Shown: positions 52,001 to 63,224, numbered from the stretch's first letter. The stretch: DNA of 64,000 nt from Trichinella spiralis (GCA_000181795.3 CM012954.1:573654-637653); one strand, 5' to 3'. Translations and numbers: made by a program. The notes: generated by a model from the letters alone, not told the origin.

Positions 52001-53031
52001 ATCAACCATTAAAAGCAATCGAATCACTGCGACAAACGCTGACACAATTCCCAGACGAAATTAGCCTACTGAAAGCTTTAGGCCGCATATATGAAAATTT
52101 GAACGATTTTCATCAGTCAGAAATTTGTTTCAAACAAGTATTGAAAAGGGAAAGTGTAGACGTCGAATCCATCGCTTGTTTAGCAACCCATTACTTTTAC
52201 AACGATCGTCCAGAATTAGCTCAACGTTTTTTCAGGTTTGTTGTAAAACAAAAAGACAGTTTAAATACACTCTTTTTGATATTGCTGTAGAAGATTGCTT
52301 CAAATGGGCGTTATGACAACAGAAACACTTCTCAACATAGGCTTATGCTGTTTCAATGCGCAACAATTCGACTTGGCTATTGACTGTCTGCAACAAGCTA
52401 TTACTTTAGCTGAGGATGAACAAGCGGCAGATGTGTGGTATAACGTGGGAAAAATAGCACTAGTAAATAATACTAAACGAATTCGTTCATTCCTAATTAT
52501 TTCTATCTCTAACTTTGTTTTATTTCAAATGTTATTCTTTTCTAATTTATTTTCACTGATAACTTTATAAAAGTATGGCCAACTTAGGCTACAGGTGACA
52601 TCTACTGGGCTCGACAATGCTATTCGTTGTGTCTAGCCTATAGCAGCGATTACGCAGAAGCATGGTGTGATTTGGGAGTTCTAGAGATGCATGAAAACAA
52701 TACAGATCAAGTATGTACAAAAAAAGAAGACAAACAATGACATCATAGCAAAAAAGTGCTTTACATGTTCAGGCAAAATCACTGCTCCAAACAGCCATGC
52801 TACATGGGGACTACACTTTCGAACCGTTTTATAATTTTGCACTACTCACATACCAAGTTGAAAACAATTTGAGCATTATTTAATACGTAGTTGTAATATT
52901 TACGTGACTTTTAGCTTGGCGAATACGGTTCAAGCTTGAATGCAGTGAAGCGAGCTTTGGAAATCAATCCAGAACACGTACCGTCGAAAGAGCTCAACAA
53001 ACGCTTATTCAACTTATTAGTAAAGTTATGA
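49077..53031 (+). CDS. bbs-8: BBS8 / TTC8, BBSome TPR subunit
   Basis: Component of the BBSome, which moves membrane cargo in cilia; in worms this means ciliated sensory neurons. Ten exons: 49077-49178, 51038-51376, 51442-51576, 51644-51729, 51843-51930, 51985-52235, 52291-52462, 52588-52710, 52773-52856, 52915-53031; 498 residues, all phases closing. The N-terminus (MDPLYVALHYFRFRKF) and the central block MPRPATSLRKP, SRPITSMTGRFVRLGT, INVSRLNLSKYA follow human TTC8. TPR helices fill the second half (REAEKQLKSAYAL, RRLLQMG, NIGLCCFNAQQFDLAI, AADVWYN, EAWCDLGVLEM). A human segment after the LNDVRL position is missing, so it is slightly short. Intron 1 is 1.86 kb, the others under 130 nt. AATAAA at 53181 is a likely poly(A) signal. 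Confidence 0.95.
49179..51037 (+). other. first intron of BBS8
   Basis: 1,859 nt, AT-rich. Contains a TTCA tetramer run at about 50023-50047 and an ATAA/ATATA run at about 50729-50770. No other gene seen. Confidence 0.75.
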
Positions 53032-53358
53032 TGAAGCAGAAAATTTACAGTGGATAGACACGTGAACATGGATATCAAACAATGATTCAAAAATGGTTTT
53101 CATTCAATATGCTTATTTTTATATCTTCTACTGTTTCATGTAAAAATTTATAATCAAATTTCACTTCAAGTATTCTCATGAATAAAAACTTCTCAACTTC
53201 CAAAACTTGTACTTTAAAGCTGTCGAGTTTAAAAAGAAATTTTAAAGTAAAGTTAAGTGTTCATATGAAAAGCGGCTTTTGTTTTAAAATTTGTTTGTTG
53301 CACTTCGCTACCAATCTGAAAGACTGCAAATATTTTTCAACAAAAAATACATTGTGCA

Positions 53359-54045
53359 ATGGTAAGTTGGTTCCAAGACTGCATTTTGAAATTTTTTCAG
53401 CCCAAAATGAATCAAACAACGAGGTCAACGATTAAATCAGTAATTTTGAAGAAAGGCCCATCCGGTAAAGAATGGAATTGTACCAGCCGGAATCAGAATT
53501 TGAAAAAATTTCAGCCACCAAAAATTACAATTATCATATTTGGTGATTTACAGGATTCGGTTTCAACATTGCTGGTGGGAAAGATAAGTCTTATTTTCCT
53601 GGTGAATTTGGCATATTTGTAACGAAAGTAAAACCAGACAGTGAAGCAGAAAAAAACGGTCAGTTGACAGCTGGCTGCAAACTTCTCTTGGCAAGTTTCA
53701 ACAAACAAACAGAAGCAGATGATAAATTTGATAAATTTTCTAATTTCAGGTTAATGATCGGAGTTTGATCGACGTGACCATGGAAAAGGCAGTAGAAATT
53801 TTTCAAAATGCTCACGGTGAAGTAAAAATAAAATTTCAAGTAGATGCAGAAACTCGCTTCCTGAAGGTAACGGTTAGCAGAATTGCGACAAAACCTTCAA
53901 CAATGCTTTTCAACTGGCACCACAATTCAGCCTAATTTCGATCTAATTGCAGAATTACAACAAAATAAACAATCAAAAAGATTTTGCATATAATTATGAG
54001 TCACTGAAAAAACAATCAACGAGATGCACACAACTGCTCAAATAA
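53359..54045 (+). CDS. single-PDZ protein resembling SYNJ2BP
   Basis: Small PDZ adaptor. Exons: 53401-53464, 53554-53690, 53750-53866, 53953-54045. With the start at ATG 53407 it has 134 residues; an ATG at 53359-53361 that abuts a donor could add MPK through a 39-nt intron, but 53400 is more likely a leader-acceptor site. The carboxylate-binding loop GFGF is at 20-23, preceded by ILKKGPS and followed by NIAGGKDKSYFPGEFGIFVT and AGCKLLLVNDRSLIDVT, much like SYNJ2BP (GPSGLGFNIVGG). The intron 53691-53749 begins with GC (ttg|gcaagt), the known minor GC-AG class. The C-terminus is ambiguous: spliced, it ends ESLKKQSTRCTQLLK; unspliced, it reads on to a stop at about 53935. Neither gives the hydrophobic tail anchor of SYNJ2BP. 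Confidence 0.8.
53388..53406 (+). promoter_or_regulatory. candidate spliced-leader acceptor before the PDZ start codon
   Basis: A T-rich tract ending in ttttttcag at 53400 lies 6 nt upstream of ATG 53407. A cis intron here would be only 39 nt. Nematodes often join a spliced leader this close to the start. The alternative is a minimal cis intron after ATG 53359. Confidence 0.4.
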
Positions 54046-54311
54046 GTGATCGTGCATTTCATTTCAGAGTGGATAACCTTCAAAAATAGAAAACACATTA
54101 AAGCAAAACAGTAATAATCATTATCCACTTTTTGTCGTCTTTTAGAAAAATAAAATATAATCAAAATATGCCATCCACTTGAAAGCTAGTTCAAATTGCC
54201 CACCACTGTTGTAACCAGTTGTGTGAAATTCATGTCAGCTGAATATTATAAAAAGTGAAATCAAAAACAAATTTCAACACACTTCGGAACCATTCGCACA
54301 AATTCTGAACC

Positions 54312-55240
54312 ATGCATGCAACAACAATTTCGTTTATTACCATTTTGGTCGTTTTCACTGGTACAGCATTTTTCCACTTTCTGTGATATATTCTCATTTA
54401 AAATTTGCCGTTAATATTCGAATACTCTTTGTACATTTCCAGCATATGCAAGCGCCAACAAGCCGGGTATATGCCCGATCACACCGAGAGGTTGGAATTC
54501 CGGTTCAGGAAGAGACTGCACAACTGACTACGACTGCAGAGGTCCAGAAAAGTGCTGTCCTCGAGGGCACAGATATCGCTGCACAATGCCAACAGAGAAC
54601 CATCGTCCGGCAGAACCTCCCTTGCCAGGGGAAGATATCGATCCAGACAGTAAGTCGATCCCCCTCCACCAAAAAAAATTATTCAGTTTATTCTTGAAAT
54701 AATTTTTCACAGTGGGCGTAACGCCTGGAGAATGTCCATATGTTCCTCCAGAAGGTGGTACGCGTATTGATCGCTGTCTAAGGGATTCTGAATGTCGTCA
54801 TGGAAAGAAATGTTGCATGGGTGCCGTTGGTTTGGAATGCATGACTCCCATTCATGGAGGATTCCCACCAACAGCCGGTGGCCATGTACCAGCAGTACCG
54901 CCTCCAACAAACAACATCGACCCTGGGAGTAAATAATGATGTGCATATAAAACCAAAAATCACATAATATCAATAAAATATATTTAGTGGCAGTCACACC
55001 TGGAGAATGTCCATATGTTCCTCCAGGAGGTGGCACGCGTATTGATCGCTGTCAAAGAGATTCCGACTGTCGTTACGGAAAAAAATGCTGCATGGGTGCA
55101 TACGGATTGGAATGCTTAAGACCAAAAAGAAGAGGAAGTAATTTTGCCATTTAAAATACCCATATTTATTTTCATTTTTCACATAACACAATGCAATATT
55201 TCTAGATGGAATACATCGACCAATGCCACTAAATAACTGA
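54312..55240 (+). CDS. secreted protein with three WAP-like domains
   Basis: Exons 54312-54360, 54443-54649, 54713-54928, 54988-55137 and 55206-55240, every junction in phase 1; 218 residues. Exon 1 and the start of exon 2 give a signal peptide (MHATTISFITILVVFTG, then AYASA). Domain 1 (KPGICPITPRG, then GRDCTTDYDCRGPEKCCP) has the whey-acidic-protein order of Cys. Domains 2 and 3 share TPGECPYVPP, TRIDRC and GKKCCMGA. All three have six Cys rather than the usual eight, so two disulfides at most resemble the four-disulfide core. WAP domains commonly inhibit proteases or bind microbes; the role here is not shown. Exons 3 and 4 are near copies of each other, a tandem exon duplication. A basic tail, PKRRGNGIH, follows. 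Confidence 0.85.
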
Positions 55241-56179
55241 TGAAAACGACCATATCATTTATCGATACTGTTAATTAATTCAAATGTAGCACAACAACCA
55301 ATGTATTTCGCAAACGTCACCGCACACGATTCCAACAAAAAATGCAATTTTCAGTATTATTAAAATAATAGCTCTGTGCTGTGAAAGTGAAGTTTTATGA
55401 AACCAAAACAGTTACGCATACTATTGAACTAATGTTGCATGCATTGAAACGCAACAAATCGTATTATTCCACAGCTTACTCGCTGATCAAAATTACAACC
55501 ATCAAAACAAAATTCTTTTTTAAAACATATTCAGAATTTAGTAAAACATGATATGACACTAAATCAGAAAAAAGCATACTGTGAAATTAAAGAAAATGCA
55601 AAATTAAACCAGGTCAAACATGACTTGAAAAAAAGTTCAAAAACCCCACTGCAACCAAACTTGATAATCTTTTAAATCAATATGTTTGATGTAATGCTGC
55701 TTTAATTGCGGCATTCAATTTAAATATAGGTGTAAAACAGATTTCCAAATAATTCTGACCACCACTGAGCAGAATTAGCAGATTACAAATTATAAATTAG
55801 CCAATAAACATGCTCCACAAGCTTAATAAGAAAAACTGAACTAGTTGTCATACTGTAAAATATGCGGCAATAATCTATACTGCAAGAAATATATAACACA
55901 ACACTTACCAGTCTTTTCCGATGATCTTGCTTTTCTTTTTTGTACTTTCTTGTTTGTTGCTTGTTCTCTAACTTCTATGAAAATAATTTAAAAAAAACAA
56001 ATAAAAATAACAACAAAAAATAGCGAAAAGTAGTGAATACAACACAGGCAAAATGAAAGGCTTTAAAATTACAAACGTTTTATTTTGAAAAATAACAAAC
56101 ATACATACAATTTCAGTATTGGATTAAAAGTGCTGCAATCAGACAAAATTGTAAAAAATGTTGAAAAACAACGCAACGG
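55241..56179. other. convergent 3' flank of the WAP-like gene and SNW1
   Basis: AT-rich, no coding exon seen. On the minus strand an AATAAA (56084 down to 56079) lies about 96 nt past the SNW1 stop and is its likely poly(A) signal. Confidence 0.6.
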
Positions 56180-58784
56180 CTATTTTTGCCTTTTACTGTT
56201 ACTGCCACTATCAGATCCATCTGCTGGACGCTTCTTCTGTTCCTTAACACTGCGCAACAGTTGTCCCAAACCAAATGGATCGTCTTCTTCACTGCGTTCA
56301 AATTGAACAGGGCCAGACCGCTTTGATGCATCATCAGCCCCAGAAAAGCCTTTGTCAGGAACAAACCTAATACAACCAACATAAACATATCATGATAATG
56401 TCATGCGTTTTGTTCCAACAAAAAGTACTCCTAACCTGTTTGTACTGATTATGCGATCCAAGTCAGTTCCGTATATTTCACTGTCAAGATTTTTACTTGG
56501 ACGATAAATTGACTGTGCAGTGGTCTCTGCAGCTCTCCAAGGTTTGTCGTAAGCTGAATAAGTTTCATCGTCAAGTCCACCTCCAGCATCCAAGCCCTGA
56601 TTTAAAAACACAAAATTATTAAGTACAAAAATCCAAAATTAAAAAAATTAATTAACCTTTGACTGATTGAATAAACGGTGATCAAACTGAGTCTCATTGG
56701 TACGAATCCTAGCGTCAGGCAAACCAAGGGCAATTTTTTCACTAATATCTCGATCAATATCACGTCGCAGCTTTGCTCTAAATTGTAAAAATTAACAAAA
56801 AAAATTTGTAATCTTAAAATATGCACTGTTTATCAGGAGCTGCCCTAGCAATGTTTCTCTCTCGTCGGCGTTCCATCTGCTTATCATGACGGAGCGCATC
56901 GCGCTCTTTCACATCTTCATCAATTTCAGATCGTTTCTTCTCCTTTCTCATACCGGCTCTTTCTTCACGCGCTTTTTGGGCCATCTGTCTCATCCTTTCC
57001 TCTTTGTCTTCCTTTTCTTTCTGAGCCAACTTACGTTCCAACTGTGCACGCATTTCTACAGCTTCTCGTGCCTAAAAGTTGAAACATTAAATTTAGCAGA
57101 ATGCACAATCATCAAAAACAGCAAACCTTCCGATCAGCAATGTACAATGCTTCTGCGAGTTTCGCAAAATTTTCATTAATATGCACTTGCTGCAAACCAC
57201 GACCATCGGCTGCAAGACGTTTATCCAATGGTACGGTAAATCCTTTTGCATTCTTCCAATTTGAGATACAAGGTGGAATCTTCCATTCTTGCTGTTCTTT
57301 AACAGAAACCTAAAAATATAAGGCGATGTATACATATATACAGTGAACACTAATAAATAATGACAAAAAAACAACAATCTAAACACACTGAAAAACAATA
57401 TTATAAAAGCTATTTAATAAACAAGTATTAAACAACCAATTTATCTTAACTTTCTAGTTGGAGAATGCATGACAGGAGCCGGGGGACTAGGCGGAGGTCT
57501 TGGAATTTTTTGATTAATTTTAAATCTAGGAGGTTCCATAGGATCTTGTTGAACTTCCACCATTCGAATAATTCTCTGCTGAGCACCACTGTTCAGCTGA
57601 GCATTTTGCTGGCTTGGCGTGTAACGAATATACTGACTTGGAGCTACTTTTTCCGCATGTCGAACAGGAAGGGCGGCAGCAATTTTAGTCTGAGTTATCT
57701 TTTCCAATGCCGCACGTGTCTTTTCCGTCACCTTTTCAAACAATTAATAAGAAATACAGGTGCACTGTGAACAGAGAAAAATATTACTTCTTTCAGATCC
57801 TCTTCTTTTGGACGATGAAACGAATCGTCGGATTCATCAATAAGCTGCCCTTTCAAGTCACTTAGTTTGTGATAAATAATCTAGGAAACGTCGAACTGTA
57901 GATGTACATTAACAAAAATATTAATTTAATAGCTTACTTTGTCATTGGAATGTCCGTGACGAACGATGGCATCGTAACGTACTTTACCACTCGAATCCAA
58001 CTGCAAAGCTAACTGATTTGAATTTCCTTGCTTCTTATTACTTCGTCCCAATCCATTTGGAAACTGAGCAATATGAATTTCTGGAAATGCTCCCCCATCA
58101 CCAAAATCCTACAAACTCTTGCAAATTATTCAGATACATTACAGATTTATTTCCTTATTTCCATTTTTCTTACAATACAGAAAAGAAAAAATAAATGCAT
58201 AAACCATAAATACAGATAAAATGTTAGTCAGTCATTTTAAAAGAAACGTTGCATTAAAATATAGGAAAAATTAATCTTTTCATAAATAATATTTTTAAAC
58301 ATATGAACAGTGCAACTACAGTAGATCGATTTTCACTAATATCAAACAAATCAAAGAAATAATCTAAAATTATTCAGTAAACAATGTTTTTAAAACTAAT
58401 TAAGCATATCACTAATTCTAACAAAGTTATAAAAAATCGTACAAAAGTTTTAAACAAGCAACTTAAGTATATTTTTAACAGTCTTTACAATTACTTTAAC
58501 ACGATAAAACATATTTATGGCATTATGCCTTATAAAAAAATCATTATTTAAACTCACAGAGTCTGAAGTCGGCCTCCAATGTTGACGCGCACCATAAGGA
58601 GGAGGCTTCTTAGAAGCAACTCCTAAAGCCTTTTCGTGTGGCTTAAACCATGGATCGGTTGCTGCACGATCTTCTACGACTCGTGAAGGCTTGGGAAGAA
58701 TACTTAAATATTTCAAATTATACATCTAACAACTCTACATATTAAATGTTTATTTTCTACTTACTCAGTTAACAAAACAGACAT
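56180..58784 (-). CDS. SNW1: SNW1 / SKIP spliceosome and transcription cofactor
   Basis: Spliceosome component and transcription coregulator acting in the nucleus. Minus-strand exons: 58784-58765, 58702-58558, 58108-57938, 57880-57788, 57731-57451, 57309-57127, 57071-56827, 56777-56657, 56596-56436, 56366-56180. The product would be about 535 residues, against 536 in human. Conserved blocks: PPPYGARQHW, DFGDGGAFPEIHIAQ, VAPSQYIRYTPSQQ, RFKINQKIPR, the SNW signature PPCISNWKNAKGF, LDKRLAADGRG, a charged coiled-coil region (ERKLAQKEKE), RAAPDKQAKL, AQSIYRPSKNLDSEIYG and the acidic/basic tail. One oddity: exon 5 ends in phase 2 (AGA AA|gttaag) but exon 6 must be read in phase 0 (GTT TCT GTT AAA GAA), so the junction is one base short. 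One missing G at 57450 would make it canonical; an assembly error is likeliest. Confidence 0.95.
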
Positions 58785-59382
58785 TTCAAAAGCAACCAGC
58801 AATAATGAATACACATTACAGTAATATAGCTAATAATGCAAGTTCAAATGACATAATTTTATAGCAATTGTGAGCAAAAGATAATAATCAAAAATTGAAA
58901 ACTGTTTATATTTAAAATTAAAATTAAAAATACGATGTTATATAATTTTCCCAGAGACGAATGCTCAATTAAAAAAAGTACTACAGTAATACAAATTTTG
59001 ATCAATAGTGCAGTATAATTGAGATGTCGTGAAATTAATTGCTACTTAAAAGTATGTTCTTTTGCATTCATTAATTTTTCAGAATTAATTTTTGACGCAT
59101 TTAATTAAAACTCAAGAATTATTTATTAAATTTATAAACTGCAGCATAAATCGACATTTGAAATTTTTATATTAGTTAATTTGTGGAAATTCTTTAATAA
59201 TAAATATTATTAAATTACTGCAGTTTCTCAATAATACCTACTTTATTCAGAGCATTCTGTAAGGTATCAAATGCTTTTATAAGGGCGATATGTCCTTTTC
59301 GTATATTAGTAATTTTATAATATGAAAATTTGAATTTTTTCTTATTAAGGCATTTAAGTGGAAGATAAATACAAAGTTATCA
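58785..59382. promoter_or_regulatory. bidirectional promoter region, SNW1 (-) / TDP1 (+)
   Basis: 598 nt between two divergent housekeeping-type start codons. A weak 3' splice site (ttattaag, about 59348) precedes the TDP1 ATG. No specific element recognised; very AT-rich. Confidence 0.45.
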
Positions 59383-61228
59383 ATGGCAAGTCTTTTGTGC
59401 AAAAGGAAACACAGCGATGGTTTGTTTTACTATATTTTTTTAGAAATAGTACTGAATTGTAAGATTTTGCTCATTTTCAGATAGTGTCCGAAATACGACT
59501 TCACGCGTTGGTATTACCGGATTTTATCTAACCAAAGTGTACGGTCTTGATGAAAAATGGAATGAAAATGCCGTTTCAATGAAAAGTTAAATTACACCTT
59601 TAAACGAATATAGTTTATTTAAAGATTTCAATTTAGCTTTGCTTGGCGAAAATCCAGACGAATTAGAAGCAACAGCGCAGGTGAATTAAAAAAAATGTTC
59701 TTTTTATTTTTCCATTTTGCTGTTATTTTGTTTGATTGTTCTTAGTTCAACTTTTTGATTGATTATGGTTGGACTATGGCTCAGTATCCAGAAAATTGTC
59801 GTCAAAAACCACTTACAATAGTCACATCTAGTCAGTCATCTAGATGGAATGATTTAGTCAACGACGTCAGGAAAGCAACAAATGTATCCTTAGTTGATGC
59901 TAGATTGCCAATTCCATTTGGAACGCATCATAGTAAAATGACGTTATTGCGCTATCGAAAGGGTTTGAAAGTTGCTATTCACACGGCTAACTTGATAGAA
60001 TATGATTGGTGTGAAAAAACTCAAGGGTATGGATATTAAAGGAACAATGAATGTTATTTCTATTGTACTGCTATTATTACAGCATGTATATCAGTCCTTT
60101 GTTTCCACTTATTGAAAATAATACAGGAACGGATGATTATGATTCAAAGACGAATTTTAAAGCAGACTTAATCGCCTACCTGAATGCATACACCAATCCT
60201 GCGGTGAAAGCATGGGCTGAAGAGATTGAAAATTATGATATGCGTGAAGCCAAGTATGAGCAATGTTGTTAAGTTTGCTTTTTTTTCAAAAAATCCATTT
60301 TCCAGTGTTTTTATCGTGGCATCCATACCTGGTCGTCATCGAGATGTTGCAATGTACAACTGGGGTCATTTAAAATTGGGAAGAATTCTGAAAACCCACC
60401 TAAATTACGACGCGATAGATGCAAATTGGCCTGTTGTCTGTCAGTTTAGCAGCATTGGCTCGTTGGGCACAAAGCCAGAAAAATGGCTGCTTGGCGAGTT
60501 TGCGGCAAGTCTGGGTCGAACAGCTTTTGAATGTTCCGCATTGCAAGAGCCATTCCGAAATCTGAAGTTGGTTTATCCTTCTGTGGAGAATGTGCGTTGC
60601 AGTTCGGAAGGCTATTACGGTGGTACTTGTCTTCCGTATACTGAAGCAGTGGCATCTAAACAACAGTATTTGCAACAATTTATGCATCGATGGATGTGCG
60701 AATGCTTTGGAAGGTCTCACGCCGTTCCCCACATCAAAACATATTTCCGTTATAGTCCATGTTTTCAAAAACTTGCCTGGTTTTTGCTGACCAGGTTTGG
60801 CTGTTTAACTGTTATGTATATTTTCAGTTAATTAATTAATTTTCAGTGCTAACTTGTCCAAAGCAGCTTGGGGCGTTACTGAAAAAAGTAACCAACAATT
60901 TAACATTCGCTCTTACGAAATTGGCGTCTTGTTTATTCCTGAATTCTTTTGTGTACGCATTCAAAGTTATGTAACCGTTTCAGGAAAGAAATATCAATTT
61001 TTTTCTCCAGGGATTGAAAGCTTTTACCATTCATCGCAATGTGGAGACGCCGTCGGCTGAATTCCCACTCCCAATGGACCTGCCATTGGTTCCTTACAGT
61101 CAAAATGGTAAATTTGTGATTATTTAATTCAAAGAATATCCCTATATATTGTGCTTTAAGATAAAATGTGGATAATTGATATACCATATGGCGAGGCTGA
61201 CGCGCATGGTATCACATGGGATCCCTGA
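59383..61228 (+). CDS. TDP1: tyrosyl-DNA phosphodiesterase 1 (TDP1)
   Basis: DNA-repair enzyme of the phospholipase D superfamily that removes topoisomerase I peptides from DNA 3' ends. Nine exons: 59383-59419, 59481-59585, 59637-59680, 59746-60026, 60083-60253, 60306-60794, 60847-60952, 61011-61107, 61161-61228; all phases close, 465 residues. Both HKN motifs are present: His124/Lys126 in [12 protein letters not shown] with IHTANLI, and His355/Lys357 in [10 protein letters not shown], with [10 protein letters not shown] supplying the Asn. [14 protein letters not shown] and [10 protein letters not shown] follow the family. It is shorter than human TDP1 (608) because the disordered N-terminal region of about 150 residues is nearly absent. 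An AATAAA at 61236 begins only 8 nt after the stop, so the 3' UTR is very short. Neighbour genes are divergent (SNW1) and convergent. Confidence 0.96.
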
Positions 61229-61405
61229 ATTTTCAAATAAAGCATTAATCCATTACAGAATAGCACCATAATTTTTCTGATTATAATAAATTAGCTGCTT
61301 CGTAGTAATAATCACTAATCAGTTATATATATATATATGCATATAAGCATGATTTCAGTAAAAATGTATTATAAATAAATAAAAATTGTCCATGCAATGA
61401 ATTAG
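61229..61405. other. short convergent spacer with (TA)n
   Basis: 177 nt between the TDP1 stop and the stop of the minus-strand orphan gene. Holds the TDP1 poly(A) signal and a TA run at 61323-61339. The two 3' UTRs may overlap. Confidence 0.6.
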
Positions 61406-63224
61406 TTAATATTGGCGCAGTATTTCTAAAACTTCGGCAGTCGCAAAAAATTCATCATCATCGTCAAAGGAAGTAAACTGCGGAGAGGTAACTTTTTCTG
61501 CTTCAGCTTCATTTTTTTTGTTTTCGGATTTACTTTGCGGTTCATTCGTTGCTAAATTAAAGCAGATAATAAATAAACAATTATAATTCTCACAACATAT
61601 CATTCAAAACAAGAAATGAAAACAAAATAATTGGATAGTATTTGCATATCACTCACTGACAGAGGCCTTGTAGCGTTCGTATGGCGTTGGTGCATTACTT
61701 GAACTTGGTTGAGAATAACTGAATTCCAAACTGCTGAGGTCGACCGTAGCAAATAAATCGTCGATTTCACTGTGAGCCAAAAATGCATCAATTTCCCTTT
61801 GGAGGCTTTCACTGACTGCAACGGTGTTGGTTGACGTTGTCTGTTCATCGTCATCGGGAAACAGTTGCCTTCCTAAATATTCAACTGTCCAAATTATTAT
61901 CTTAAATATATAAATAATGTCTATTAAGAGGACTTCGTTTGGCTTGAGCAAGTCGCTGTTTTAGCATTAATGCCAGCATCTCGACTGCGTCGTCATCAGC
62001 TGGTGGTGTAACTGGTCTACGCACTGGAGTTTGCGGCTGTGGTGGTGGAGGAGTCGATGTAGTAGATGTTTTCTTCTCACCATCACTACTGCTATTAACA
62101 CCACTACAACTGCTACTACCATTACTGTTATTATCAGTATTGTTTTCATTTTTATCATCATTCGTTCTAAATTGCAAAATGCATGTAATTTTCTCACTAG
62201 TTATTATAAAACAAATGACACATGTACTTACGGTGGACGTCGTCTGACAAGAAAGCGACGGGGTATAATAATTGGCGATAAACCTTTTCGTGGAGCTCCA
62301 GGTGGAGGGGAGTTAAAGCGAACAACTAACTTTTCTGATCCTATGCAAAAAAATGCATTTTATATTTCAAAATTTTTGAACTATTATTTGAAAAACTACT
62401 TGGCTTAATTTTTTTATGACATGGGGAATCTTCCGACCAGCAGACTAAGGAATTCGGAGGAGCGCTTGAATAAAATATAGCTAAAAATACTCATGTTAGA
62501 CACATTTCCTTAATTTCAAAAAATAACAACGTAAAATTAATCAATGACCAGGATGTTTAATTAACAACAAAGCCTGTTGCAGAGCTGACCTTGAAATATG
62601 ATGAACAAGCAGTTCAGAAAACAGAAACAAGCCATTTACTCGGTTTTTTGTGGGGTAATAATGCTTTCTGTAGAGTACTGAGAACAATGAAAAAATTACA
62701 AGGTGATATCACAATAAAGACTGACCGAGCAGAAACAATAGTTGACCTACATTAGCTGGTAGGACAAGAGATTACAGTACGAACAGATAGCAGCAGTAAA
62801 ACTGATTCACCTCTGTCGTAAATGCAATTCATCTAATAGATTTTAACTTGTATAAAAGTAAGATATATGTTTTAAAATGTTCAACACCATCATTACAAAT
62901 CAAATAAAAATGGCAAGTAAAATTTTTAAAAATGCAGACTAAATTTTACTAAAAACCAAAAAAATATATATTTGTTTTTTTTCTCTATAATTCAAAGTAC
63001 AGCGGGAAATTTCTACGTTTCATCAAAAGCCCAATAATAAATAGTGATAATAAATAAAATTTTCAAACAGAAATGGACAGTGTAAAAATTTTAAGAATTG
63101 AATAATTGCAAATTCGCAATGCTTAAGCCATTTCGAGGCAGTTAAAATTATTACTATTAAAAAATGTACGTATCTTTTACAGAAAATAAATTTAACAAAA
63201 GAACAAACTACAAAACTTACACAT
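61406..63224 (-). CDS. orphan low-complexity, probably nuclear protein
   Basis: Minus-strand exons 63224-63221, 62480-62400, 62340-62232, 62166-61934, 61872-61657, 61551-61406; phases close, giving 262 residues. I do not recognise the family. The start codon is the last codon but one base of its exon (ATGT|gtaagt); the following exons read SIFYSSAPPNSLVCW, KPRSEKLVVRFNSPPPGAP, then KGLSPIIIPRRFLVRRRPP, an Asn/Ser run, a Pro-rich run, VEMLALMLKQRLAQAKRRR and an acidic C-terminus, FDDDDEFFATAEVLEILRQY. Basic clusters (RRFLVRRR, KRRR) suggest nuclear location. Exon 4 must use a weak donor (gaa|gtcctc) to keep phase. The exon at 63221-63332 upstream of the ATG is open throughout and could be coding rather than 5' UTR, in which case the protein starts farther right. 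Confidence 0.6.
62481..63220 (-). other. first intron of the orphan gene
   Basis: 740 nt between the exon that ends in the start codon and exon 2 (acceptor tatttttag). AT-rich, nothing else recognised. Confidence 0.55.

Noticed and set aside
53359-53400. ATG-only first exon with a 39-nt cis intron in the PDZ gene
   Set aside because: Possible in phase (MPK start) but the intron would be the shortest in the window; a leader acceptor at 53400 explains it more simply.
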